A DNA stretch of 64,000 nucleotides from Belnapia rosea. GTDB taxonomy: Bacteria; Pseudomonadota; Alphaproteobacteria; Acetobacterales; Acetobacteraceae. Location of the stretch: assembly GCF_900101615.1 (NCBI RefSeq), contig NZ_FMZX01000002.1:372001-436000 (forward strand), written 5' to 3'. This document shows positions 1 to 7,158 of the stretch, piece by piece. The notes below the pieces were generated by a model. The model saw nothing but the letters and a program-made list of their open reading frames with translations, made no database searches and had not been told where the DNA came from. The stretch's first letter is position 1; each line of letters opens with the position of its first letter. The position numbers were made by a program, and so were the translations under genes.

Positions 1-624
1 GCCATCCGCGCGGCTGGCGGCAAGGCCCGCGCCATCGCCCTCGACGTCGCGGACGACGCGGCGGTGGCGGCCCTGCCGGCCGCGCTCGGCGACTGGTGGG
101 GACAGCTCGGCGTGCTGGTGAACAATGCCGGCATCTCGCCCAAGGGGCCGGATGGCCGGCGCCGCCCGATCCGCGAGATGCCGGCCGAGGAGTGGCGCCG
201 GGTGCTGGCGGTCAACCTCACCGGGGCCTTCCTCGTCTCCCAGGCCTGCATCCCGCCGCTCCGGGCGCGGGGCTGGGGCCGCATCATCATGCTGACCAGC
301 CAGGCGGCGCGGGCGAAGAGCCAGATCGCGGGCGCCCATTACACGGCGGCCAAATCCGGGCTGATGGGCTTCGCGCGCAGCCTCGCGACCGAGCTGGGGC
401 CGGATGGAATCACCGTGAACAGCATCGCCCCCGGCCGGATCGACACGCCGATGGCCCGTGGCGCGGCGGCCGGGGCGAATGACGCCTTCGCCGCCAATAT
501 CCCGCTCGGCCGGCTCGGCACCCCGGGGGATGTGGCGGAGGTGGCGGCTTTCCTGGCATCGGAGGCGGCCGGCTACCTGACGGGCGCCACCATCGATGTC
601 GGCGGCGGCAGCTACATGCCGTAA
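1..624 (+). CDS. SDR-family NAD(P)-dependent oxidoreductase (5' end outside window)
   Basis: The frame is open from the first base and ends at TAA, leaving 207 residues; the glycine-rich cofactor-binding N-terminus lies upstream. Visible short-chain dehydrogenase landmarks are NNAG at residues 41-44, a catalytic Ser near 100, Tyr114 and Lys118 in YTAAK, and the post-active-site stretch NSIAPGRIDT. The C-terminus reads DVGGGSYMP, usual for the classical tetrameric SDRs (FabG-like). The substrate cannot be told from the fold. It is followed by about 130 bases without a gene before lepB, so it probably belongs to an upstream transcription unit rather than the lepB operon. Confidence 0.9.
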   Translation, partial: AIRAAGGKARAIALDVADDAAVAALPAALGDWWGQLGVLVNNAGISPKGPDGRRRPIREMPAEEWRRVLAVNLTGAFLVSQACIPPLRARGWGRIIMLTSQAARAKSQIAGAHYTAAKSGLMGFARSLATELGPDGITVNSIAPGRIDTPMARGAAAGANDAFAANIPLGRLGTPGDVAEVAAFLASEAAGYLTGATIDVGGGSYMP

Positions 625-756
625 CCCTTGGGGACAGGGCGGGATATCGGGCTTCCTTGACACCCCACCCCCCGGCGGGCTTCATCCCCCCTGCCTGATG
701 CCGTATCCCCAACAACACAGGGGACCCGACCCCCGGGCATACTCCCCCCCGCACCG

Positions 757-1533
757 ATGGGTCAGACCTTGAGCACCTCCATGGCGAAGAAGAAGAGCGG
801 CGGCTGGCTCGAGAGCATCAAGACCGTCGTCTATGCCGGCCTGATCGCGATCGGCATCCGCACCATCGCCTTCGAGCCCTTCAACATCCCCTCCGGCTCG
901 ATGATCCCGACGCTGCTCGTGGGGGACTATCTCTTCGTATCGAAGTATTCCTATGGGTATTCGCGCTACTCGATGCCCTTCGGGCCCAACCTGTTCCAGG
1001 GCCGCATCTTCGGCTCGCTGCCCGCCCGGGGCGATGTGGCGGTGTTCAAGCTGCCGCGCGACACCAGCCAGGACTACATCAAGCGGATCATCGGCCTGCC
1101 GGGCGACCGCATCCAGGTCCGGGCCGGCGTGCTCTATATCAATGGCGCGGCGGTGCGGCGCGAGGCGGCTGGCCCCTATGTGGTCGAGGGCGATGGCCCG
1201 CGCATGACGGTGCGCCTCTACCGCGAGACGTTGCCGGCCACGGCCGCCGGGCCGGAGCGCACCCATCCGATCGTCGAGCAGACGGATGACGGGCCGCTCG
1301 ACAACACCAGCGAGTACCGTGTGCCCGAGGGCCATGTCTTCGCCATGGGTGACAACCGCGACAACAGCCTGGACAGCCGCGTGCAGAATGCGGTGGGCTT
1401 CATCCCGGTGGACAATCTGGTCGGGCGGGCGGAATTCATCTTCTTCTCGGTCGATGGCTCCGCCGCCTGGTGGGAGGTTTGGGCATGGCCCTTCGCTATC
1501 CGCTGGTCCAGGCTCATCTCGGCGGTCCGTTGA
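757..1533 (+). CDS. lepB: Signal peptidase I
   Basis: Inner-membrane serine protease that removes signal peptides from exported proteins. There is one N-terminal membrane segment (about residues 23-38). The catalytic Ser48 lies in PSGSMIPT, the general base Lys109 in YIKRIIGLPGD, and the conserved GDNRDNSLDSR box near residues 200-210. At 258 residues it is the usual size for alphaproteobacterial LepB with a single transmembrane anchor. A second ATG at 781 would begin MAKKKSGG and give an equally good protein; the first eight residues are uncertain. It is followed after only four bases by rnc and then era, the classic lepB-rnc-era operon. A TTGACA hexamer sits at 657-662, but no convincing -10 follows it. 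Confidence 0.97.
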   Translation: MGQTLSTSMAKKKSGGWLESIKTVVYAGLIAIGIRTIAFEPFNIPSGSMIPTLLVGDYLFVSKYSYGYSRYSMPFGPNLFQGRIFGSLPARGDVAVFKLPRDTSQDYIKRIIGLPGDRIQVRAGVLYINGAAVRREAAGPYVVEGDGPRMTVRLYRETLPATAAGPERTHPIVEQTDDGPLDNTSEYRVPEGHVFAMGDNRDNSLDSRVQNAVGFIPVDNLVGRAEFIFFSVDGSAAWWEVWAWPFAIRWSRLISAVR

Positions 1534-1537
1534 CGCC

Positions 1538-2227
1538 ATGACAACGGGGGGCGACCTCGCCGCCTTCGCCGCCAGGCTTGGGCATGCCTTTGCTCAGCCG
1601 GCGCTGCTGACACAGGCGTTGACCCACCGCTCGGCCGCCGACCCGAAGCGTTCGCAGCTCGACAGCAACGAGCGGCTGGAATTCCTCGGTGACCGCGTGC
1701 TGGCCTTGCTGATCGCCGAATGGCTCTCGGAGCGCTTTCCGGAGGAGCGGGAGGGCGATCTCGGCAAGCGCCTGGGCGTGCTGGTGGCGCGCGACACGCT
1801 GACCCGCATCGCCGAGAATCTCGGCCTCGCCACCATGCTGCGCGTGCCGCAGTCCGAGGGCAGGGCGGGGCTGCGCGAGCGGGCCAATGTACTGGCCGAT
1901 GCGCTGGAGGCGCTGCTCGGCGCGCTCTACCTCGATGGTGGGCTGCCGGCGGCGCGCGCCCTGGTGCGGCGGGAATGGGAGGTGCAGATGGGCGCCGACC
2001 CGCGCCCGCCGATGTCGGCCAAGAGCCGATTGCAGGAATACACGCTTGGGCGCGGCCTCGGACTGCCGGAATACCGGCTGGTCTCCTCCACCGGCCCCTC
2101 GCATCAGCCGATCTTCGTCGTCTCGGTCAGCGCCGCGGGGCGGGAGGCGGAAGGGGTGGGCGAGTCGAAGCGTGCGGCGGAACAAGTGGCCGCCGAAGCC
2201 TGGCTGGCCGGGTTGGGACGGTCATGA
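1538..2227 (+). CDS. rnc: Ribonuclease III
   Basis: Double-strand-specific endoribonuclease for rRNA and mRNA processing. The start is ATG at 1538, four bases after the lepB stop; the open frame extends further upstream but only as a lepB shadow. The 229-residue protein has the RNase III signature NERLEFLGD at 44-52 with catalytic Glu48 and Asp52, and the second acidic pair Asp121 and Glu124 in ADALEALLGALY. A double-stranded-RNA-binding domain starts at about residue 158 (KSRLQEYTLGRGLGLPEY). The stop TGA overlaps the era ATG (ATGA), implying translational coupling to the GTPase that acts on 16S rRNA. Confidence 0.97.
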   Translation: MTTGGDLAAFAARLGHAFAQPALLTQALTHRSAADPKRSQLDSNERLEFLGDRVLALLIAEWLSERFPEEREGDLGKRLGVLVARDTLTRIAENLGLATMLRVPQSEGRAGLRERANVLADALEALLGALYLDGGLPAARALVRREWEVQMGADPRPPMSAKSRLQEYTLGRGLGLPEYRLVSSTGPSHQPIFVVSVSAAGREAEGVGESKRAAEQVAAEAWLAGLGRS

Positions 2228-3135
2228 GCGAGAATATGGAAGCAGGCCCGCGCTGCGGGCTGGTGGCGGTGGTCGGTGCGCCGAATGCCGGCAAGTCGAC
2301 CCTGGTGAACGCGCTGGCGGGCGCCAAGGTGACGATCGTCTCGCCGAAACCGCAGACCACGCGGTTCCGCATCCGCGCGGTGGTGATGCATCAGGGGGCG
2401 CAGATCATCCTGGTGGATACGCCGGGCATCTTCGCCCCGCGCCGGCGGCTCGACCGCGCCATGGTGGCCGCGGCCTGGGGCGGAGCGCAGGATGCCGACC
2501 GTACCCTGCTGATCGTCGATGCCCGGGCCGGGCTGACCGATGCGGTGCGCGCCATCGTCGACCGGCTGGCCCGGGCCGGGCGGCCGATCTGGCTGGCGCT
2601 CAACAAGGTGGACCTGATCGAGCCGCCGCGGCTGCTGCCTCTCTCGGCCGAGCTGAACGCGCTGCTGCCGATCGAGGAGACGTTCATGATCTCCGCCGAG
2701 AAGGCGCGCGGACTGGACCGGCTGCTCGAGCGGCTGGCCGGGGCCATGCCGCCGGGCCCCTACCTGTTTCCGGAGGACGAGCTGTCCGACCTGCCGAACC
2801 GCATGCTGGTGGCGGAGATCGTGCGCGAGCAGATCCTCCGCCAGACGCATGAGGAGGTCCCGCACCACGCGACGGTCGAGACCGAGAGCTGGCAGGAGCG
2901 GAAGGATGGCAGCGTCCGGGTGGACTGCACCGTCTATGTCGGCCGGCCGACACAGAAGGCCATCCTGATCGGCGATGGCGGGGCACGCATCAAGGCGATC
3001 GGCCAGAGTGCCCGGCGCGAGCTGGAGGGGCTGCTGGAGCGGCGCGTCCACCTCTTCCTCAACGTGAAGGACCGGCCGGGCTGGGACGAGGAGCGTGGAC
3101 GCATCCGGGCGCTTGGCCTGGAGGACGAGGGCTAG
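2224..3135 (+). CDS. era: GTPase Era
   Basis: Ras-like GTPase that binds the 3' end of 16S rRNA and helps 30S maturation. The start ATG at 2224 overlaps the rnc stop. In the 303-residue product the G1 loop is GAPNAGKST (18-26), G3 is DTPG (65-68) and G4 is NKVD (127-130); the C-terminal KH RNA-binding domain includes IGDGGARIKAIG near residue 260. Length is normal for the family. In many proteobacteria recO follows era; here the next 390 bases contain only relics, so the operon ends at era and an accessory patch begins. Confidence 0.97.
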   Translation: MSENMEAGPRCGLVAVVGAPNAGKSTLVNALAGAKVTIVSPKPQTTRFRIRAVVMHQGAQIILVDTPGIFAPRRRLDRAMVAAAWGGAQDADRTLLIVDARAGLTDAVRAIVDRLARAGRPIWLALNKVDLIEPPRLLPLSAELNALLPIEETFMISAEKARGLDRLLERLAGAMPPGPYLFPEDELSDLPNRMLVAEIVREQILRQTHEEVPHHATVETESWQERKDGSVRVDCTVYVGRPTQKAILIGDGGARIKAIGQSARRELEGLLERRVHLFLNVKDRPGWDEERGRIRALGLEDEG

Positions 3136-3204
3136 CCCTGCTTTGGCAAGCTGAGGCGCCCAAGTCAGGCGGCGAATGGCTCTGCCCGGCGTGTTGGCCG
3201 AGAT

Positions 3205-3340
3205 GCGGAGTGGCTGGGGCTGCCAAGCCACGATGCCTGTCTCGGTCACTTCGAGGTCGCTCCTGGATAGCCTGCACCGACACGCGCTGGTGACGATGTT
3301 CGCCTATGCGTTCCTGCAGCACCGGCGCTTCAGCATGGCG
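3205..3340 (+). pseudogene. Relic of an IS701-like transposase C-terminus (copy 1)
   Basis: No intact gene lies between era and the RTX gene, but the plus strand carries recognisable pieces of a DDE transposase tail. At 3244-3255 one frame reads GHFE, and after a shift of frame 3277-3331 reads LHRHALVTMFAYAFLQHRRF. That is the conserved end of IS701-type transposases, normally joined as GHFEGRSWxGLHRHA. At least one single-base frameshift and an in-frame TAG separate the parts, and no DDE catalytic region is present. A better preserved fragment of the same family lies at 4619-4870. Family assignment is from recalled motif similarity. Confidence 0.6.
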
Positions 3341-3528
3341 GCGATGAAGGTGCGCCGGCCCGGCGCCAGAGCCGAGCCTGCTCGCCATGCCCGCGAGGCA
3401 GGACAACCTCGGGCCTGTATGCGCCTTGTGCCTGGAAGCCAGCCCGCCAACACGTTGCCGGGCTGATTTCAGGCCGTGCTCGCGCCACCGCAACAGCGCG
3501 AGATCAGCCCGCTGCGGAGGCTCAGGTG

Positions 3529-4014
3529 TCAGGTGAAAATGAAGTCACTGCCACTGAGGTATTGGCCGAGACCCTTGAGGGTGATGGTGCCCTGGTTCGG
3601 ACCCGGCGCGCCGCCGAGGGTGCCGTAGTGGATCACCAGATCGCCGTCTGCTTCGAGGTTCATGGTTACCGTTCGCTGCGACACCCCGGTGAACTTGATG
3701 TGGTCCTCGCCTTGCTGGAAGTCGTTGATGACATCGCCGATGCCCTCACTATCGCCCGGGGATGTGCTGGTGACCCCCGTGAAGCGGAAGATGTCCGCGC
3801 CCGCGCCACCGGTGAGGACGTCGTTGCCGATGCCGCCGCAGATGATGTCGTCGCCGGCGCCGCCATTCAGCATATCAGCGCCTGTACCACCGTAGAGGCT
3901 GTCATTGCCGTCATTGCCGAACAGGCTGTCGTTGCCGCCTTCGCCGAAGATCATGTCGGCAGAGGCCGAACCGGCAAACGTCTCAGATGCGTTGGTACCA
4001 TGGTATGCGGTCAT
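3529..4014 (-). CDS. Small RTX-type (hemolysin-type) calcium-binding repeat protein
   Basis: The 161-residue product consists of a short N-terminus, then glycine/aspartate nonapeptides of the GGxGxDxLx type (for example [16 protein letters not shown] and [16 protein letters not shown]), then a beta-rich tail ending DFIFT. Such repeats bind Ca2+ and are typical of proteins exported by type I secretion without an N-terminal signal; no ABC exporter is in the window. The ATG at 4014 is preferred: [15 protein letters not shown] matches the usual RTX N-terminus and a GGGGGAAG stretch lies just upstream. An in-frame ATG at 4059 would add 15 unrelated residues. The target and activity are unknown; it may be only a repeat module. 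Flanking IS701-like relics suggest transfer. Confidence 0.75.
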   Translation of the reverse strand: MTAYHGTNASETFAGSASADMIFGEGGNDSLFGNDGNDSLYGGTGADMLNGGAGDDIICGGIGNDVLTGGAGADIFRFTGVTSTSPGDSEGIGDVINDFQQGEDHIKFTGVSQRTVTMNLEADGDLVIHYGTLGGAPGPNQGTITLKGLGQYLSGSDFIFT

Positions 4015-4413
4015 GTCTTCCCCCGAGGAAGCAACAAATACTGCTTCATGATACGTCATGAATGTGTGGCCTTATATTCACCTTCAGTTGAGAGGACGGG
4101 GAGTTTTCCGGAACATTCCGCTTAAAAGAGTAAGTCCAGGTGCAGTTCGACAGGGAGCTCGCTTGCGATACCGCCAATCCTGACTTGCAGGGCAGACGCC
4201 CTGGTATTGCCCTGTGGACGTTCTACCGGTCGCAGTGAAGGCGCCTTCCCGAGGCGGCCTGACGAACTGGCGGCCAATACCAGGGGATGAGGCAGGAGGA
4301 GCCGTCGGTGTGGGAAGGCTCTGGCCGCTTTCGCCTCTACTACTGCAAGGGTGTGACGCGAGCATAGGTGTGCACGATACGTCTCACAGGCCGTCTGCCC
4401 CTTCCGGCGATGA
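4015..4413. other. Intergenic stretch with no recognisable gene
   Basis: Between the RTX gene and the LysR relic. Open frames exist on both strands (for example 4084-4365 minus), but their translations show no family motif and have the arginine/proline-rich look of high-GC shadows. The part next to the RTX gene (about 4030-4090) is noticeably richer in A/T than the surroundings and is the likely promoter region for that gene. Confidence 0.4.
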
Positions 4414-4618
4414 TCAGCTTGCAGATCGCCGAACGAAGTCGATGAGGACCCGAAGCGGCGCGGGCATCAGCCGCTGCCCGGGATGGGAGGAAAATGGCCC
4501 GGAGAAAGCCTGCCACCATGGCTCCAGCTCGCCGCGGTCAAGGCAGCCGTGTTCCAGCCCCGGCAGCGGCGTGCTGGCCAGCGCCGCCCGTCGCTGCAGC
4601 CGTGATCTCGCCCGCGGA
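4414..4618 (-). pseudogene. Relic of a LysR-type transcriptional regulator (C-terminal end)
   Basis: Reading the minus strand from about 4605 down to the TGA at 4414-4416 gives an uninterrupted peptide containing LASTPLPGLEHGCLDRGELE followed by PWWQAFSGPF and PAPLRVLIDFVRRSAS before the stop. This is the typical end of the effector domain of LysR regulators that act on divergent operons (leucine/proline-rich segment, tryptophan, FxGPF, then PAPLRxxIDFxR). There is no start codon or helix-turn-helix domain; upstream the sequence runs straight into an IS701-like transposase fragment on the other strand, which probably marks where the gene was cut. Only about 60 residues survive. Confidence 0.65.
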
Positions 4619-4870
4619 GTCTACGAGCAGGCACACCAGCAGCTGAAACAAGAGTTGGGCTTAGGGCACCGCGAAGGGCGATCCTGGACGGGCTTGCACC
4701 GGCACGCGCCGATGACCTGCATCGCCTTTGCCTTTCTACAGCAGTTCCGCCTCGCCGGGCAGCGCTCGGCGAGGTCGGGGAAAATGCCAGGTCCGGTTCC
4801 GGGACCGCCGCCATCGCCGAGCCTGCCAGCTCTGCGCCGCGCCATCATGGCGCGGCTGCTCACCGACTAG
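4619..4870 (+). pseudogene. IS701-like transposase C-terminal fragment (copy 2)
   Basis: From 4619 the frame reads VYEQAHQQLKQELGLGHREG, then RSWTGLHRHAPMTCIAFAFL, and ends GPPPSPSLPALRRAIMARLLTD before TAG at 4868-4870. This is the end of IS701-type DDE transposases (conserved EQ...K.ELGL.H.EGRSW.GLHRH, then GPPPxPSLPAxRRA). The open frame continues upstream to an ATG at 4214, but that part shows no transposase similarity and is opposite the LysR relic. The DDE aspartates and N-terminus are missing, so it cannot be active. No terminal inverted repeats are obvious. Confidence 0.7.
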
Positions 4871-4943
4871 GTCACGCCGATCCGATATCCGCCTGCAGGC
4901 GCACGCGCAGGCCATCATCTGACCTCAGACTGCTCAGGTAGTG

Positions 4944-6731
4944 CTAGACGAAGAGCTGATCCGCCATTGCCGCGCTGCCGGTGTCGGTGAAGGCGAAATC
5001 CGCCGCCCCGTTCCGATTCAGCAGCGCCGTGTCGCGTGCCAAGTCGACGCCGTTATAGGTGATGCCATCGACATGCAGGTTGCGGTCCGCCCCGGCACTG
5101 CCGCCATAAGCATCGTTGAGGAAGGTGACGGTAACCTTGTGGCTGCCGACACCCCAATCCCCCTTGATGGTGATGACATCGTCCTGACCCGCCGCATGCG
5201 AGGCGCTCGCGGTCAAGGTCGTGCCGACCTGCTTGCCGTCGACCTTGATGGTGTACTGCGCGCTGCCGTTCCACGCATCCTGGCTGATCTTCACCACGAG
5301 GTTGTCGGAACCGGTGCCGATGGTCTTCACCAAGCCACCGGCCTGGACCGGGCCAGAGGACGCTGCGCTGCCGGTGTCGGTGAAGGCGAAATCCGCTGCG
5401 CCATTCTTGTTGAGAAGGGCCGTCCCCTGGGCCAGTGCCTTGCCGTTGTAGGTGATGCCATCGACATGCAGGTTGCGGTCCGCCCCGGCGCTGCCGCCCC
5501 AGGCATCATTGAGGAAGGTGACAGTGACCTTGTGATTGCCTGCGGCCCAGTCGCCCCGCACGGTGATGGCGTCGTCCTGCCCCGATGCATGCGAGGCGCT
5601 CGCTGTCAGCACGCCGCCGATCTGCTTGCCGTCGATCTTGATGGTGTATAGCGCGCTGCCGTTCCAGGCATCCTGGCTGATCTTCAGCACCAGCGCGTCG
5701 CTGCCGCTGCCGACGGCCTTCACCGCCCCACCACCAGGCACCGGTCCTGGTGTCGGCGTTGATGCCGACGGAGAGGATGTCAACCAATCGAAGCGCTTGG
5801 CGAAGTCGCCCTGCCAGGCGGCCCGGTCCTCATAGACCGTCCGCGCCCCGCCGCTCTCGGCGAAGTTGAAGCCCTGGTCGGTGCGGTCCACCCAGTACTG
5901 GTCGCCGGCCTTGCGGTACTCGCCCCCCCAGCTCTCGGCCGTCGGGTCGTCGTTGTTGCTGGCGGTGTCGATCAGGTAGAGGATGGTAGCCGAGTCGCCC
6001 ATCTTCGTCAGGTTCAGGTCGCCCGACGTGCCGCGGATGTCGATCGTGTTCTGGTAGAACAGGTCGCCGAGCGCGCCATGTCCCTTCGCATTGTTGGCAG
6101 CCCAGCTGTTGCCGGTCGGGTAGCGGTTGTCGGGAAGGGCATAGACCCCGAAATGCGTGCTCGCCTCGTTGATCCACCAGAGATCGCCTTTGCCGGCGAA
6201 ATTCGTATGGATGTACTTGTACGCATTCGGCTCCTGCAGCTGGCCGGCCACCGAGAGCAGGCGGATGTTGTCCGCGATGTCCGGCGCGTCGTACAGCGCG
6301 CGTGCCACGTCGCCGACCCCGCCCCAGGTGGCGACATAGAGATCGGTGCCGTCTGCTGCAGCCTCGCGCGCCTCGCGCACGATGGCGCGCGAGGCGTCGG
6401 TCTGCGCCACGATGCCGCTCGCGCCCGCGACCGTCTTGGTGCCCTGGTAGGTGATGCCATGCAGCTCGGCCGCCGTCTTGAAGCCGCTACCATGCCGCGC
6501 GAGCTCGTCCTGGTTGGCGGCATATTTGTCGATGACGTGGTGGATGAAGGACGCATCGTTCTTGCCGGGCTGCCAGCGCGAGACGGTGGAGGCGATGCCG
6601 ACGATGTCGAATTTGTCCTGGTACATCAGCGCATGGACCATCGACTGGACGTCGTCCTTGTCCCCGTCGATGTTGTTGATGCCGGTGATCATCTGCATGT
6701 CGGTCGAGATGAACAGCCTCGGGAGAGCCAT
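4944..6731 (-). CDS. DUF1593-like (nucleoside-hydrolase-like) protein with two C-terminal CBM60-like modules
   Basis: The start is ATG at 6731: AGGAG lies six bases upstream, while the longer frame from 6779 has no such site. The 595-residue product begins at once with PRLFISTDMQMITGINNIDG DK, the acidic N-terminal motif of the DUF1593/nucleoside-hydrolase-like fold, which extends to about residue 320 (DLYVATWGG, GDLWWINE). After a proline/glycine linker come two copies, 131 residues apart, of a module with ISQDAWNGSAxYTIKxDGKQ and HKVTVTFLNDAxGGSAGADR, resembling the Ca-dependent xylan-binding CBM60. This suggests a carbohydrate-active or carbohydrate-bound hydrolase. No Sec signal peptide is visible, so export is unexplained. 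The neighbours are relics and the adjacent RTX gene. Confidence 0.8.
   Translation of the reverse strand: MALPRLFISTDMQMITGINNIDGDKDDVQSMVHALMYQDKFDIVGIASTVSRWQPGKNDASFIHHVIDKYAANQDELARHGSGFKTAAELHGITYQGTKTVAGASGIVAQTDASRAIVREAREAAADGTDLYVATWGGVGDVARALYDAPDIADNIRLLSVAGQLQEPNAYKYIHTNFAGKGDLWWINEASTHFGVYALPDNRYPTGNSWAANNAKGHGALGDLFYQNTIDIRGTSGDLNLTKMGDSATILYLIDTASNNDDPTAESWGGEYRKAGDQYWVDRTDQGFNFAESGGARTVYEDRAAWQGDFAKRFDWLTSSPSASTPTPGPVPGGGAVKAVGSGSDALVLKISQDAWNGSALYTIKIDGKQIGGVLTASASHASGQDDAITVRGDWAAGNHKVTVTFLNDAWGGSAGADRNLHVDGITYNGKALAQGTALLNKNGAADFAFTDTGSAASSGPVQAGGLVKTIGTGSDNLVVKISQDAWNGSAQYTIKVDGKQVGTTLTASASHAAGQDDVITIKGDWGVGSHKVTVTFLNDAYGGSAGADRNLHVDGITYNGVDLARDTALLNRNGAADFAFTDTGSAAMADQLFV
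4947..5735 (-). repeat. Two tandem 393-bp repeats coding the CBM60-like modules
   Basis: The same nucleotide strings recur at a fixed offset of 393 bases, for instance the segment around 5263-5300 and its counterpart around 5656-5693, and the segment around 5055-5100 with that around 5448-5493. Identity is high but not complete; differences are mostly single bases, which suggests duplication inside the gene followed by modest divergence. Confidence 0.8.
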
Positions 6732-7158
6732 CGGAAACTCCTGCCTTCTGCCTGCTGCCTCGACTGCCGGATCCGCCATCCCAGTGGGATGCAGGTCCGG
6801 CTACCGGGGTAGCTCATGGAGGTCTGACTTCGCGATTGCGTGAGTCCAGTCTCCTGTCTGTCATCCCCATTACGAGAATCTTAACGACCTTAAATAAACT
6901 TCAAGTTGATAAAGGCCGCCACCGTCGTCACGGCCGCCGGAATTCAGGCAAACCTCCTCTGGTGTTCTCTGGGTTGCGCAGCCGCAGGGTTGGAGCAGGG
7001 ACACGGGATCATGGCGGTTGCATTGCCATATTGTCATGCGCTATCGGGCGTCTGCCCTGCGGGACGCTCCTGCTGGGCGGACGAGATGGTCAACGGTGCC
7101 GTCAAGCGAGCCCCAGCCGGTGCGGCTCAGCCCGTGGGATGCCGGTGCGTAGGGGGAA
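6732..7158. other. Divergent intergenic region, A/T-rich core
   Basis: This 427-base gap separates the divergently transcribed DUF1593-CBM gene and the asparagine-synthase-like gene, so it must hold both promoters. The stretch from about 6870 to 6915 (containing TTAACGACCTTAAATAAAC) is far richer in A/T than anything nearby, as often seen in promoter or transferred DNA. No convincing -35/-10 pair or RNA gene could be assigned. Open frames crossing it show no family motif. Confidence 0.4.

Noticed and set aside
682-1539. Long minus-strand open frame opposite lepB
   Set aside because: Histidine/arginine/aspartate-rich shadow of a high-GC gene; no family motif, while the plus strand has a complete LepB.
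2104-3249. 381-codon minus-strand frame opposite era
   Set aside because: Covers the whole Era gene in the opposite sense and shows only repeated low-complexity residues.
3136-3528. recO directly after era
   Set aside because: No RecO-like peptide can be read in any frame; only a transposase remnant is present.
3529-4125. Plus-strand frame opposite the RTX gene
   Set aside because: The minus strand has clear GGxGxD nonapeptides; the plus reading is their shadow.
4941-5651. Plus-strand frame with internal repeats (LAVDLDGV, VGEGEIR)
   Set aside because: The repeats are the antisense image of the duplicated CBM60-like modules, not a separate protein.
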